Positions 1 through 7,662 of a stretch of 64,000 nt of DNA are shown one piece after another. The notes beneath the pieces are model-generated. The model was not told the DNA's origin and searched no databases. It worked only from the letters and a program-made list of their open reading frames with translations. This DNA is from Haloferax namakaokahaiae (GTDB lineage Archaea > Halobacteriota > Halobacteria > Halobacteriales > Haloferacaceae): contig NZ_JBHTAA010000005.1 in the NCBI RefSeq assembly GCF_042663225.1, forward strand, positions 1,302,001 to 1,366,000. The letters are read 5' to 3'. Numbering within the stretch: position 1 is the stretch's first letter; every line of letters begins with the position of its first letter. The position numbers and the translations under genes are program-made.

Positions 1-63
1 AGTAACAGCGGGGACCTCACAGACGTTGGTAGGCGTCGTTGGTAGTCCGGGGTCCTCGTTCAT
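1..63 (-). CDS. Partial CDS running off the left edge, unknown function
   Basis: An open frame starts with ATG at 63-61 and stays open for 21 codons to the window edge. Its ATG overlaps the TGA of the upstream ribbon-helix-helix gene in an ATGA arrangement, the same coupling used throughout this element, which is the main support. The visible N-terminus (MNEDPGLPTT) shows no domain. Confidence 0.45.
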   Translation of the reverse strand, partial: MNEDPGLPTTPTNVCEVPAVT

Positions 64-254
64 GCTTTTGCTCGTTGCTCCTCATCGTCACGCGAGAGAG
101 TCGTTCTGTCGGCCGTGAACGGCGTCCCGTTCGCCAGTTGGATAGCCTCGCGGATGTACTGCGCTCGGCTCATGCCGTGCGCGTCTGCCTCTTCGTCGAT
201 ATTCTGAACCATCTCCATCGGCATGGAGACGGTCACATTGACACTCAGGGCCAT
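60..254 (-). CDS. Ribbon-helix-helix (CopG/Arc-type) DNA-binding protein, 64 aa
   Basis: The protein opens with a beta-strand (ALSVNVTVSMP), followed by two helices around DEEADAHGMSRAQYIREAI, the layout of a ribbon-helix-helix repressor. An upstream TTG at 266 is possible, but ATG at 254 fits the usual start just before the strand. It diverges from the rightward genes at 408-1088, and the region between carries repeated TGCATCA motifs, so a role as repressor of one or both operons is likely but inferred. Its stop overlaps the start of the next gene. Confidence 0.75.
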   Translation of the reverse strand: MALSVNVTVSMPMEMVQNIDEEADAHGMSRAQYIREAIQLANGTPFTADRTTLSRDDEEQRAKA

Positions 255-407
255 TGCATTAGTCAATGAATCACTATGCTACATAATCTTTGCGCACCCA
301 GATGCATCATGCACATCATAACATCAGTGCATCAACGCATAGAATGCACACCTGCATTTCATAGGGCAAACAATTAGTGCATCACTCAATAAGTGATTCA
401 CAAGAGG
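255..407. promoter_or_regulatory. Divergent control region with phased TGCATCA repeats
   Basis: This AT-rich gap separates the leftward ribbon-helix-helix gene from the rightward small-gene operon. TGCATCA occurs at 303-309, 328-334 and 378-384, spacings of 25 and 50 bases, and related GTGCAT/ATGCAC words fill the space between. A 9-base inverted repeat (TGAATCACT at 267-275, AGTGATTCA at 392-400) brackets the region. It looks like a multi-site operator, probably for the adjacent repressor. Confidence 0.55.
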
Positions 408-668
408 ATGGCACGAACAACTCTCACCTACGAGGACGACATCGACGAGTGGGTGATGGAACGGTTAGTTCCCGGTCAAAAACGGGGAATATGGCTAAGG
501 TACGCACTCGAAACGACGTATGCGGTAGATGGAATACTCGATGAGATGTTCGAGCCGTATCAGTATGAGGAGCGTCAGGAACTCATCGAGGCCGCAGTGA
601 AGAAGGAAGTCGAGCGCCGAACGAACGGCCCGCACGACTACGACAACGCCAGTAACGACCCACTCTGA
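408..668 (+). CDS. Small acidic protein, possible ribbon-helix-helix-like, 86 aa
   Basis: The start is taken at ATG 408 (MARTTLTYEDDIDEW); a GTG at 393 would add five residues but lies inside the inverted repeat of the control region. A short strand followed by helices (EERQELIEAAVKKEVERR) is compatible with a small DNA-binding protein, but no signature residues prove it. It is the first gene of a rightward three-gene cluster, four bases before the next start. Confidence 0.6.
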   Translation: MARTTLTYEDDIDEWVMERLVPGQKRGIWLRYALETTYAVDGILDEMFEPYQYEERQELIEAAVKKEVERRTNGPHDYDNASNDPL

Positions 669-671
669 GCC

Positions 672-911
672 ATGACGCTCTTCTCTTCCTACGAGTCCGA
701 CCTGCGCGAGATGCTCGCCGCGCTCGACGACAACGACGTATTCGCGCCCGGAGAGCGCGAGGCGTGGCGCGAGGGCGTCGAAGAAGCCGAACACCTATCT
801 GACCTCATGATGGTGAACGAGGCGCTCGTGGAGGTCCTCAGCGGCCGCGAGAAGTTCGACCGCTTCATGGCCGAATCGGATTTCAACACCGAGAGTCCGG
901 TGCTGTTGTGA
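672..911 (+). CDS. Hypothetical acidic helical protein, 79 aa
   Basis: The start is three bases after the previous stop, so the two are almost certainly co-transcribed. The product is highly acidic, mostly helical, with no cysteines and no membrane segment. No family is recognised. It belongs to the rightward early-type cluster opposite the ribbon-helix-helix gene. Confidence 0.6.
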   Translation: MTLFSSYESDLREMLAALDDNDVFAPGEREAWREGVEEAEHLSDLMMVNEALVEVLSGREKFDRFMAESDFNTESPVLL

Positions 912-953
912 CCGGTAGTCTTAAATTTCTCTTAATCCGAACTGTTTAGCAGT

Positions 954-1088
954 ATGATACCACTCTTCCCCGGCATCCCCGGTGGTTCCGAGGTGTTCCT
1001 CGTTTTCGCTGTAATTATCATTCCGATATACGTCGCTTATCGGGTTCTGAAATGGGGAAAACACATCGTCGAGAAGGCCGTCGAGTAG
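954..1088 (+). CDS. Small single-span membrane protein, 44 aa
   Basis: ATG at 954 opens a 44-codon frame: a short Pro/Gly-rich start, one hydrophobic helix (residues 14-29, VFLVFAVIIIPIYVAY) and a basic-amphipathic tail. A T-run immediately follows the stop, and the leftward operon ends on the other side, so this is the last gene of the rightward cluster. Its function is unknown; viral membrane-active small proteins have this form. Confidence 0.55.
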   Translation: MIPLFPGIPGGSEVFLVFAVIIIPIYVAYRVLKWGKHIVEKAVE

Positions 1089-1090
1089 AG

Positions 1091-1096
1091 TTTTTT
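1091..1096 (+). terminator. Oligo-T terminator between convergent operons
   Basis: Six T residues lie three bases after the stop of the 44-aa gene and overlap the TAA of the convergent leftward gene. Oligo-T runs are the usual archaeal intrinsic termination signal. Confidence 0.5.
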
Positions 1097-1502
1097 ACGC
1101 GACGAACTGAATCAGGTGCGCTTTCCAGAGCGCGTCGAGCGGCGTCCACACACCGAACGAGTGCGACACCACGTCGTCAAGCGCGACCAGAACGCCGAGG
1201 ATGAACAGCACGGCGTACCGAGTTCGAGCGTCGGCCCATACGTCTCGTTCGAGCGGGAACGCCGAGAGCGCCCCGAGGAGGCCGCCCAGTGCGAGTGTCG
1301 CACCAGTGACCGGGTAGTACCTCCACGTCAGCGCGAAGCCGAACGTCGAGACGCCGACCGCGACCGCGCCACCGACGGGTTCGGCGCGTCGGTTGTTGTC
1401 CCACACGGCCGCGAGAGCGACCGCGGCGAGAAGCACGCCGATGTAGAGGTGATGCGGCGCGAAGATATGGCCGTCGGGGACGTGCTCGACGGGGAATCTC
1501 AC
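1095..1502 (-). CDS. Four-span integral membrane protein, 135 aa
   Basis: Four hydrophobic segments are visible at about residues 17-34, 43-60, 66-82 and 95-113, with short loops and little else. It is the last gene of the long leftward operon and overlaps the end of the candidate spike gene by four bases (ATGA). It may be a virion inner-membrane protein or a late lysis or egress factor; the sequence does not decide. Confidence 0.7.
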   Translation of the reverse strand: MRFPVEHVPDGHIFAPHHLYIGVLLAAVALAAVWDNNRRAEPVGGAVAVGVSTFGFALTWRYYPVTGATLALGGLLGALSAFPLERDVWADARTRYAVLFILGVLVALDDVVSHSFGVWTPLDALWKAHLIQFVA

Positions 1503-2389
1503 ATTTTCCTCCGTCGCAGAGCCTCGTCCACTCGCGGATAGTTCCCGTCACTTCCGAGCGTGAAGTCAAACCGATAGTTCGCGTTCTGCGAGGGTAGCGC
1601 CGGAATCTGTTCGCCGGGCGCGAGAGGGCCACCGAGTTCGTCACCAGCATCGTCTTCGATGTAGAGCGCCACCTCCGAATCCCCCGGTTCGTCGGCCGAG
1701 TAAGACGCAATGTCCCATCCCACGACGTACTCCGGTCGCTCAAAGTTGACCGTCGCTGACAGAGTGTCGAAAGGTACGGTACGAAACGTCATATCACTGA
1801 AAACCGACAGGACGTTTTGGGTGAACTCGGTTCCGTACCAGACATACCCGTAATAATCGAGGGTGACGTAAGAGTTGTCTAGACTCACCGCAGGGCCGTC
1901 TGAGTTGGCTGTGAAGTCTGAACCGTCCGAAGACCACACATAGAGCGCGTATTGAACGCCCGGTTTGAAGTTGTGAAGCAGTCCGATGTAGTCCCCCGAA
2001 CCGAACCCAGACACGTCCACCGTCGCATGAGTTACGAAATCTCCATTTCCGTCGAACTCTGCGATTCCTGCTCGGTCACCGCTGAATGTGCCGAGTTGGG
2101 CGTAAACTGCGTTCACACTCGCATCATTCACAGTGAAGTACATCCCTCGCGGCTTGTCCCCGCCGTATGTTGACGAAAGGCTACCGCTTTGACTGGCAAC
2201 GGTAGAGGTATTACTGGAGTAATCCGGCATCAGGTCGCCATCTAACGGCGTCTCGACCGAACCGCTTCCGAAGGTCGGGGATACCCGCCCAGTCACGCTT
2301 TCGACGAAATCCTCGTCGAACCGCTTCGCAATCTGGTTTTCAGCAAGCGCCACATTTCCGCCAGACTCCGGGTCAGTGAATCCGACCAT
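1499..2389 (-). CDS. Putative virion spike / host-recognition protein, 296 aa
   Basis: A soluble, beta-rich protein with many Gly, Ser, Tyr and Asp residues and no membrane segment or cysteine. The C-terminal third (aromatic and acidic strands, then NYRFDFTLGSDGNYP) resembles a module I associate with terminal domains of haloarchaeal virus adhesins; this is recollection, not a search. Position after the capsid and membrane genes matches where SH1-type viruses encode spike proteins. It shares one base with the preceding gene and overlaps the next by four. Confidence 0.6.
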   Translation of the reverse strand: MVGFTDPESGGNVALAENQIAKRFDEDFVESVTGRVSPTFGSGSVETPLDGDLMPDYSSNTSTVASQSGSLSSTYGGDKPRGMYFTVNDASVNAVYAQLGTFSGDRAGIAEFDGNGDFVTHATVDVSGFGSGDYIGLLHNFKPGVQYALYVWSSDGSDFTANSDGPAVSLDNSYVTLDYYGYVWYGTEFTQNVLSVFSDMTFRTVPFDTLSATVNFERPEYVVGWDIASYSADEPGDSEVALYIEDDAGDELGGPLAPGEQIPALPSQNANYRFDFTLGSDGNYPRVDEALRRRKM

Positions 2390-2781
2390 CAGACCACCCT
2401 CACGTCATATTTCGCTGTGTTCGCGCCGCCCGACGTATCGGAGATTTTCACCTGCACGGTCGGGGAGTAGACCGCGACAACCTGCGCGACTTGGGACCCG
2501 TCCGAAGACGCAAAATCGCTGTTCTGGTTCGGCCCACGAGTAATGCCCGAGTCCGGCAAGACGAGTTCGACTTTGAAGGCCGCGTCTGCTTCCACCAGAA
2601 TGAACATCTGCGTGGCCCGGCCGGGAACGTCCGGCGTCACGGTCTTACTGCCGCTCGTGCTGATGTCCACGCCGTCAGATGAGACGTAGCCTTCGGCGTC
2701 CGACGCGGGCGGCTGAGCGACGCCCTGCGCGTCCTGTACCGAAGTCATCTTCTCGACCTTCGCGTTAGTCTCCGAGGGCAT
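2389..2781 (-). CDS. Beta-rich probable virion protein, 130 aa
   Basis: ATG at 2781 is chosen because it overlaps the TAA of the preceding gene (TAATG); a longer frame would run deep inside that gene. An N-terminal linker rich in Ala/Ser/Asp is followed by alternating hydrophobic strands (TQMFILVEADAAFKVELVL, VAQVVAVYSPTVQVKI), typical of a small beta-sandwich. It pairs with the adjacent 115-aa gene of similar character; together they may form spike-complex or vertex parts. Confidence 0.6.
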   Translation of the reverse strand: MPSETNAKVEKMTSVQDAQGVAQPPASDAEGYVSSDGVDISTSGSKTVTPDVPGRATQMFILVEADAAFKVELVLPDSGITRGPNQNSDFASSDGSQVAQVVAVYSPTVQVKISDTSGGANTAKYDVRVV

Positions 2782-3128
2782 TACTGGACACTCTCCCAGC
2801 CGCGCGGCTGACAGTGGTAAATCTCGCTCGTACTGCCGAAGTTCCGGATAACGACCTTCATCCGCTTGCTGAACTTGTGCGGCGGCTTCCACGTTACCGA
2901 GGAGTCGTCTATGTCTGTCGGCGGGATAGCCGCGTCGAACCGTTCCACGCCGTCGAACTCGGCCGTGTAGGTCGTGTTCGGTCGCTTCGAGATGGCGAGC
3001 ATATCGACGTTGAAAACGCCGTCAGCGGCCGTGCGAACCGTGATAGTCGCCTTCGACCCGGCCGGAATCGTGACCGTAACGGGTTCGTTGAAGGGAACGT
3101 CGTTCGCGTCGGGTTCGGTGGCGCTCAT
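2781..3128 (-). CDS. Beta-sandwich-like probable virion protein, 115 aa
   Basis: The sequence alternates strand-forming segments (PVTVTIPAGSKATITVRTA, FSKRMKVVIRNFG) and carries one cysteine near the end. It has no membrane helix. It overlaps its upstream 32-aa neighbour by ATGA and its downstream neighbour by TAATG. A structural role is inferred from position in the late operon. Confidence 0.6.
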   Translation of the reverse strand: MSATEPDANDVPFNEPVTVTIPAGSKATITVRTAADGVFNVDMLAISKRPNTTYTAEFDGVERFDAAIPPTDIDDSSVTWKPPHKFSKRMKVVIRNFGSTSEIYHCQPRGWESVQ

Positions 3129-3223
3129 TCGTCAGCGTCACCTTCCTTCATGTGCTCGGGCTTCTTATCCCGAATCTCGCCTGGAGACATCTTGTCGATG
3201 CCTTCGACGTTGATTTTAGCCAT
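3125..3223 (-). CDS. Very small conserved-position protein, 32 aa
   Basis: ATG at 3223 opens a 32-codon frame that ends in TGA overlapping the next ATG by four bases. It starts one base after the stop of the 67-aa gene, so it fills the gap exactly. The product is hydrophilic with a mixed Lys/Glu/Asp tail. The tight coupling on both sides is the evidence that it is translated. Confidence 0.5.
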   Translation of the reverse strand: MAKINVEGIDKMSPGEIRDKKPEHMKEGDADE

Positions 3224-3224
3224 G

Positions 3225-3428
3225 TTACTGGCCCTCCGTCTCCGACGATTGTTCGTCTCCGCCGTCGTCGCCCGCGGCGTCGTCGCGGTAGACATACCGC
3301 GCACTCACACCGAGACGCTTCCGCACGACTTCGACACCGATTCGACCGAACTTCGCCGCGTCCGTCCCGGCGAGCACGACGCCCGCCGCGGTTGCGTACA
3401 CGGCCCACATGACTGGAATCTCTTGCAT
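3225..3428 (-). CDS. Small single-span membrane protein, 67 aa
   Basis: One hydrophobic helix at about residues 5-20 (PVMWAVYATAAGVVLAG) is followed by a basic stretch (KFGRIGVEVVRKRLG) and an acidic tail. The positive residues after the helix suggest the C-terminus stays inside. It overlaps the preceding gene by one base. It is a likely virion membrane component. Confidence 0.6.
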   Translation of the reverse strand: MQEIPVMWAVYATAAGVVLAGTDAAKFGRIGVEVVRKRLGVSARYVYRDDAAGDDGGDEQSSETEGQ

Positions 3429-3667
3429 CAGTTGAAAACCTCCGCCGCCAAGTCGCGGATGTGCGACTCGTTCGTTTCTAACCGCCCTTCGTGTTCTTCG
3501 ACGGTTCCGAGAAGACCGTCGGACGATTCTACGTCATCTTCGCCAGCAACCAGCCTGAGTGCCAGTCTCGCGTCATTGGAGAGACGGCGAGCGTAGTGGA
3601 CGACTACGACGCCGCACCCCGACACAGACGCGCCAGTGACCACGACAGCGGCCTCTACCGGCGTCAT
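3428..3667 (-). CDS. Small membrane protein with coiled-coil tail, 79 aa
   Basis: An N-terminal hydrophobic segment (residues 3-24, AAVVVTGASVSGCGVVVVHYA) is followed by a helix with heptad-like spacing (GTVEEHEGRLETNESHIRDLAAE), suggesting an anchored oligomer. It overlaps the upstream 197-aa gene by four bases. A role in the internal membrane or a vertex complex is inferred. Confidence 0.6.
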   Translation of the reverse strand: MTPVEAAVVVTGASVSGCGVVVVHYARRLSNDARLALRLVAGEDDVESSDGLLGTVEEHEGRLETNESHIRDLAAEVFN

Positions 3668-4257
3668 TCTCTGAACACCTGAGCACCGGAATCAGCCAAC
3701 CACGCGAGAAGCAGGAGCACGATGACTGCGAGCACGACGTTGCCCGAGGGGAGGTCTCCGAGTGGGTCGAAGTTGAAACTCGGCCCGTCGCTGTTCCCGT
3801 CGCCGTCGGCACTGCCGGTCCACTGCGAGAAGTCGAACGATGAGCCGCTGGTGTCAGAACCGGGAACGTCGGCCGCATCGCCAGTGACAGTCAGCGACCG
3901 AACCGACCCGGTGTCAGACCCGTTATCGCCTTTGACTTGGAGACTTGCTTGCAGAGTGTAGTCCCCCGCATCGAGGACGGGCAAAAACTCCAGTCGGAGC
4001 GTGTTGTCCCAGTCCTCGGCACGGGCGCACCCGTCCTTAGTGCGGGACCACACTGGGGTTCCGGTGAGTGCATCCTTGATAGTGAGCGTCACTTCGACGG
4101 CGTGCCCGTCGTTCGTGAGTCCACCAGCGCAAGTCACTTCCCCGAACCCGACCGGCCCCATGAGTTCTCGATTGTTGACCTTGACAGTCACCGAGGTGGG
4201 CGACCCCGAAAATCCGGGATTGTCGAACTCAACGCCCGCTATTCGCACGTCTGCCAT
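3664..4257 (-). CDS. Ig-like protein with C-terminal membrane anchor, 197 aa
   Basis: The first 125 residues form a strand-rich domain (SVTVKVNNREL, HAVEVTLTIKDA, GDYTLQASLQVKG) like a CARDB/Ig-type fold with two cysteines that could pair. A flexible Gly/Ser/Asp linker follows, then a transmembrane helix at about 172-189 and a short basic end. This is the layout of a displayed domain tethered to a membrane, as expected for a virion surface or vertex protein. Confidence 0.65.
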   Translation of the reverse strand: MADVRIAGVEFDNPGFSGSPTSVTVKVNNRELMGPVGFGEVTCAGGLTNDGHAVEVTLTIKDALTGTPVWSRTKDGCARAEDWDNTLRLEFLPVLDAGDYTLQASLQVKGDNGSDTGSVRSLTVTGDAADVPGSDTSGSSFDFSQWTGSADGDGNSDGPSFNFDPLGDLPSGNVVLAVIVLLLLAWLADSGAQVFRE

Positions 4258-4259
4258 TT

Positions 4260-4787
4260 TCAGGCGCTACCTCCGAGTGCGAGCGCAACCGCTACTGCCA
4301 GTGCGAGTTTGAGGCCGTCGCCCGAGAGGTCGAACGGCAGACCATCTGAACCCGATTCGGTGTCGGTCGGGGCGGTCTCTTCCGGCCCCGTCTCGGTCTC
4401 GGTCGAATCTCCCGCAATCTGATTGCGGAGGTCTTCCTCGACGACCTCGGGGTCCGCACCAGATTCGAGGTCTTCAACCGCGCCAGTAGCATCGACGTAT
4501 CCACCGCCTTCGTTTCCGTCGTCTGTGGACGATTCGCCCGCAAGCTGGTCAGCCAACCAATCGCCGCCCGCTTGCGTGTCGGAAACCAGCGGAGTGCCGT
4601 CCGTATCGGCCACCACATGGTCATCACCAGACCCGCCGAAGCTGGCGTCGTCGCTGAAGTCCGGCGGGCTGGTCGTACCGCCCGCGCTCGAATCTGCGTC
4701 GTCTGTATCGACAGTGAAACCGCCACCGTCGCTCTCATCATCGTAGGTCGTGCCGGTCGAACCGGAATCAATTGGTGCGATGAACAT
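4260..4787 (-). CDS. Acidic low-complexity protein with C-terminal anchor, 175 aa
   Basis: Residues 1-150 are dominated by Asp, Glu, Ser, Thr and Gly with no predicted fold, ending in a hydrophobic helix at about 157-172 (LKLALAVAVALALGG). It sits two bases before the 197-aa anchored protein and three after the 77-aa one. The long disordered acidic arm resembles linker proteins connecting an inner membrane to a capsid shell; this is inference. Confidence 0.6.
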   Translation of the reverse strand: MFIAPIDSGSTGTTYDDESDGGGFTVDTDDADSSAGGTTSPPDFSDDASFGGSGDDHVVADTDGTPLVSDTQAGGDWLADQLAGESSTDDGNEGGGYVDATGAVEDLESGADPEVVEEDLRNQIAGDSTETETGPEETAPTDTESGSDGLPFDLSGDGLKLALAVAVALALGGSA

Positions 4788-4790
4788 CTG

Positions 4791-5024
4791 TCACTCCTTC
4801 ACCAGCGCGAGATACAGAAAGACCAGCGTGGCGACGGTCGAAGCCGCGTCGAGGAGGAGTTGTGCCTCCTCCTGCGAGATTGACCGTTCGTCGAACCACG
4901 CATCAACCGGTCCCATCTGGTCGGTCTCGGTGGTGATTTCGAACGTCTCGCCCGTCGTGCCGGTCGCTGTCGGAGTCGCGCCGCTCCGTTCGGTTGCTAC
5001 GTCAGAAACAAGTGGTTGAGACAT
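4791..5024 (-). CDS. Small C-terminally anchored protein, 77 aa (VP13-like by position)
   Basis: A Thr-rich N-terminal half is followed by a short amphipathic helix (SISQEEAQLLLDA) and a membrane span at about 59-74. It lies directly downstream of the candidate large capsid gene, where SH1-type viruses encode a small membrane protein (VP13). The comparison is positional only. Confidence 0.55.
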   Translation of the reverse strand: MSQPLVSDVATERSGATPTATGTTGETFEITTETDQMGPVDAWFDERSISQEEAQLLLDAASTVATLVFLYLALVKE

Positions 5025-5035
5025 GAGCGCCCCGC

Positions 5036-5797
5036 TCAGTCCTGCCGCGCCATGTCGGTAGCCACGGCGTCACGCAGGGGCTTCCCGATTGCTCGGACGC
5101 CCTTGCGAACACCGAAAGACATGAGCGCGTTGGTTGCACTGGTCCCGTCCGTCGATTCCGAGAACTTGACGGTGTACGGCGCATCGACGTACACATCCAG
5201 ATTGTAATCCTCGGGGATGACGCCCTGAAGCTTCGACTTCCCGAGGTTGAACGTCTCGGGAGCTTCGTTCTGGTTGGAGAGGTTCACGAGTTTCAACTGT
5301 TCGTTGAAGAGCTGTTGCGTGGCCGACGCCGACGTGCCGGGCGACGACTTGATAACCTCGATGGAACCCTGCGCGTCGGGGATGTAGTAGACGTGGATGT
5401 CGGTGTCGGTGTTGCTCGACGTGATGTCGAACTCGCCAACGTCCGAACCGTTGACCTTCGTGACCGACTCCGGCACCCCGATGTACGTAGAGCCGTCCCA
5501 CAGTACGATGTTTTGAGTGTTCGGGCACTCCGCGATGGGGAAACCGAGTTCGAACGTCTCCGTGTTGTCGGCCGTCGAGTCGAGAGTGAACGTCTCGTAG
5601 GCAGGAAGCGCCAGACGGAACTCCTCGCCGTCGGGGATGGACGTGGGAAGGTCGGCGTCGAGCGAAGCGATAAGCGACCGCTCGCCCGCCGTGCCAGCGA
5701 ACAGACCCACATCGCTCCCGTCCTGATTTTTGAACGTCTTGGGCGAGACCGTCGAAGGACGGTACGGCATCTCGCGGAGCGTTTGAAGAACGTCCAT
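5036..5797 (-). CDS. Candidate large major capsid protein (VP4-like), 253 aa
   Basis: A soluble protein with no membrane span, rich in beta segments, turns and Thr/Ser/Asn. Its length is close to SH1 VP4 (about 230 residues). It follows a second beta-rich protein of 174 residues after only six bases, matching the VP7-VP4 order of sphaerolipovirus-type capsid genes. The encoded fold would be a single vertical jelly roll. Identity rests on size, order, lack of cysteines other than one, and proximity to the packaging ATPase; a structure prediction would settle it. Confidence 0.6.
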   Translation of the reverse strand: MDVLQTLREMPYRPSTVSPKTFKNQDGSDVGLFAGTAGERSLIASLDADLPTSIPDGEEFRLALPAYETFTLDSTADNTETFELGFPIAECPNTQNIVLWDGSTYIGVPESVTKVNGSDVGEFDITSSNTDTDIHVYYIPDAQGSIEVIKSSPGTSASATQQLFNEQLKLVNLSNQNEAPETFNLGKSKLQGVIPEDYNLDVYVDAPYTVKFSESTDGTSATNALMSFGVRKGVRAIGKPLRDAVATDMARQD

Positions 5798-5803
5798 CAG
5801 AGA

Positions 5804-6328
5804 TTACCCCCGGTGCTCCTCAACACCGGCAGAGTCGATGATGAGAGTCGATTCGGTCCAGTCGATGACCGAAGCCGACTTCATCTCGATGTAGGCGGTG
5901 TCGATGCTGTTCACGTTGATGTGCGGGGGCATTCCGGGCTTGTCGTAGCCCTGCGGCCACTTGAGCACGTGCTTCACCGAATCGACGTTATCCACGTTCC
6001 GCTGTGTGGTGATGTCGTTCTGGTTGTACTCGCGGATGTCCGTCTTCTCCTGCGAGACTTCGACAGGGCGAGACTCGCCTGCCTGCTCGACGGTGATAAC
6101 CATCTCCGTGTTGACCGGAAGGTCGTTGCCGCCGGAGTCCTTGAACTTCCCGTAAATCGGGAGTCCCGCGAGGTCGCCGCGTGCAACCCGATTGAGCAGG
6201 CGGATGAACGTGCCGCGTTCCGGGCTGATTTCAGCGACCGGCGTCATCACGTCGGCCGTGTTGGTCTTTGGAGTGATTTCGTCCGTGCTGTTCGCGTTGT
6301 TGCCGTCTCCGATGATGCTGATTTCCAT
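5804..6328 (-). CDS. Candidate small major capsid protein (VP7-like), 174 aa
   Basis: The protein has an N-terminal arm followed by strands around FIRLLNRVARGDLAGLPIYG and TEMVITVEQA, then a patch with QRNVDNVDSVKH. I associate this layout (short helix, PIYxKF, then NVDNVDSVK) with the small capsid protein of SH1/SNJ1-type viruses from memory. Length is near SH1 VP7 (about 185). It precedes the VP4-like gene and would form capsomers with it. Confidence 0.6.
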   Translation of the reverse strand: MEISIIGDGNNANSTDEITPKTNTADVMTPVAEISPERGTFIRLLNRVARGDLAGLPIYGKFKDSGGNDLPVNTEMVITVEQAGESRPVEVSQEKTDIREYNQNDITTQRNVDNVDSVKHVLKWPQGYDKPGMPPHINVNSIDTAYIEMKSASVIDWTESTLIIDSAGVEEHRG

Positions 6329-6338
6329 TCAAAACACC

Positions 6339-6614
6339 TCAGAGTGCGGCCGCGAGCGATTGCTTCACGCCAAACGATTCGGCCGCCGCGTCACCAGTTG
6401 CGACCGCACCACCGACGGCCACCTCGTGGTAGCCGAAGTAGATGGCGAGCAGGGACACGACCAGCCCGTACGCTTCTTCTGGAATCATCGTGAGATGATT
6501 CGAGAGCAGCCCGCCCACGAGAGTGGGGAACAGGAAGCCGACCAGTACCATACCAGCCTCGCGCATGAAGTCGCCATCCGCGAGAGTGCTGAATGCTTCA
6601 GACAGTTCTTGCAT
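6339..6614 (-). CDS. Two-span membrane protein, 91 aa (VP12-like by position)
   Basis: Two hydrophobic segments at about residues 22-40 and 46-62 are separated by a short polar turn, with an Ala-rich end. It is the first gene after a 79-base gap that may contain a late promoter and directly precedes the capsid pair, where SH1-type viruses encode VP12. A virion membrane protein is likely. Confidence 0.6.
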   Translation of the reverse strand: MQELSEAFSTLADGDFMREAGMVLVGFLFPTLVGGLLSNHLTMIPEEAYGLVVSLLAIYFGYHEVAVGGAVATGDAAAESFGVKQSLAAAL

Positions 6615-6693
6615 TGCTACGGGTAAGACTGTCAGGAGACCAAAAGATAAGACAGAACGAAGACATAAGCGGCCTGTGACGGCAGATACCGGC
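6615..6693 (-). promoter_or_regulatory. Gap with possible promoter for capsid genes
   Basis: This is the only sizeable break in the leftward operon between 1.1 and 11.9 kb. Read leftward it holds two AT-rich words (CTTATGTC and CTTATCTTTTGG) upstream of the VP12-like start, which could serve as TATA elements for a separate capsid transcript. No strong hairpin is visible. Confidence 0.35.
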
Positions 6694-6852
6694 TTACAAC
6701 GGGACTTTCTCAGTTGCGACGTAGTGCTCCATCAGTCGGCGCACCACCTCCGGATTCGACAGGTCGCCTACTCGATTTTGCGACAGGTGCTCGTGCACCG
6801 CGTCGAACGTCTGCGCGTCTTCACCGTACAGCGTCACGTCTCTCCTGCTCAT
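6694..6852 (-). CDS. Small helical protein, possible regulator, 52 aa
   Basis: ATG at 6852 overlaps the TGA of the packaging ATPase (ATGA). The 52-residue product reads as a strand (RDVTLYGED) then two helices (TFDAVHEHLSQ, NPEVVRRLMEHYV), close to a ribbon-helix-helix protein. Its place between ATPase and capsid genes suggests a late regulator or packaging accessory; this is inference. Confidence 0.55.
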   Translation of the reverse strand: MSRRDVTLYGEDAQTFDAVHEHLSQNRVGDLSNPEVVRRLMEHYVATEKVPL

Positions 6853-7658
6853 GCGTAGCTCGGTCGGTTCAGGCCCTTACCCTGCGGCCCGAAGTGGGTG
6901 CTTTCCATCTCCATGCCCTTCGTGCTGATTCGCTCCATTGCTCCCGAATCGTCGCTATAAATCCACTCGCTCCCGATTACGTCCCCGTCCGGGTCTTTCG
7001 GCGGGTCGGTCCACTTGCGAAGTGTGATTGCTCCGGCGTCTTCGGCGTGGAGTTGTTCGGGGTAGGCAGCCGGGTCCAACGGCGTGCCGCCGGGGTTGTG
7101 AATTTCCGGCGTGTAATCGAGCGGATTCCGTAGCTTCTTCAGGTCGGCGTCACTTCCGAATCCGCCGAGCATGTACGCGTCAGCCTGTGAAACGACGGTC
7201 GAATCTATCTCAGTGAGTCGCTGAGTTAGCCAGATAGCCGACGCCTGTTCGCCGCGTCCGGTGGTGGCGAGACCTTTCACGTTAGACGGCAATTTCGTGT
7301 CCTGTGGGGCCACGAAGTGCGCTTCATCAATGATAATGAGAACGTCGCGCATCTCCCGTGCAACGCGGATGATTTGGTCGCAGACTTCGCGCCATTGGTC
7401 ATCGTCGAGACGATATCGCGGGAGTTGAAGCCGCTCGCCCCGCTCGATGAGTTGCCGGAAGTCGGAGTCGTCCCATGTCTGGTGCTCCACAGGACCGATG
7501 ATGTAATTACGGCAGAATCCTGCTTTCACCAAACCCCTGTACTCGTCTTTGTAGTCGAGGATAACACACCGCTCGTACTTCGGGATAGACGCTTCTATGT
7601 AGCCCTGCCCGTGGTAGGATTTTCCCCAACCCGATTTTGCGGCGAACAGGAGTTGCAC
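6849..7658 (-). CDS. FtsK/HerA-type genome packaging ATPase, about 269 aa
   Basis: Walker A is AAKSGWGKSY close to the N-terminus and Walker B is DVLIIIDEAH; a downstream TTGRGEQASAIWLTQR supplies the sensor/arginine region. These are features of the A32/FtsK-HerA ATPases that drive DNA into internal-membrane virions. GTG at 7658 is preferred because the 41-aa gene stops four bases earlier; the frame stays open to a TTG at 7712, which would add 18 residues. The gene overlaps a small helical protein at its end. It is the strongest functional anchor for calling the element viral. Confidence 0.85.
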   Translation of the reverse strand: MQLLFAAKSGWGKSYHGQGYIEASIPKYERCVILDYKDEYRGLVKAGFCRNYIIGPVEHQTWDDSDFRQLIERGERLQLPRYRLDDDQWREVCDQIIRVAREMRDVLIIIDEAHFVAPQDTKLPSNVKGLATTGRGEQASAIWLTQRLTEIDSTVVSQADAYMLGGFGSDADLKKLRNPLDYTPEIHNPGGTPLDPAAYPEQLHAEDAGAITLRKWTDPPKDPDGDVIGSEWIYSDDSGAMERISTKGMEMESTHFGPQGKGLNRPSYA

Positions 7659-7662
7659 GGCG

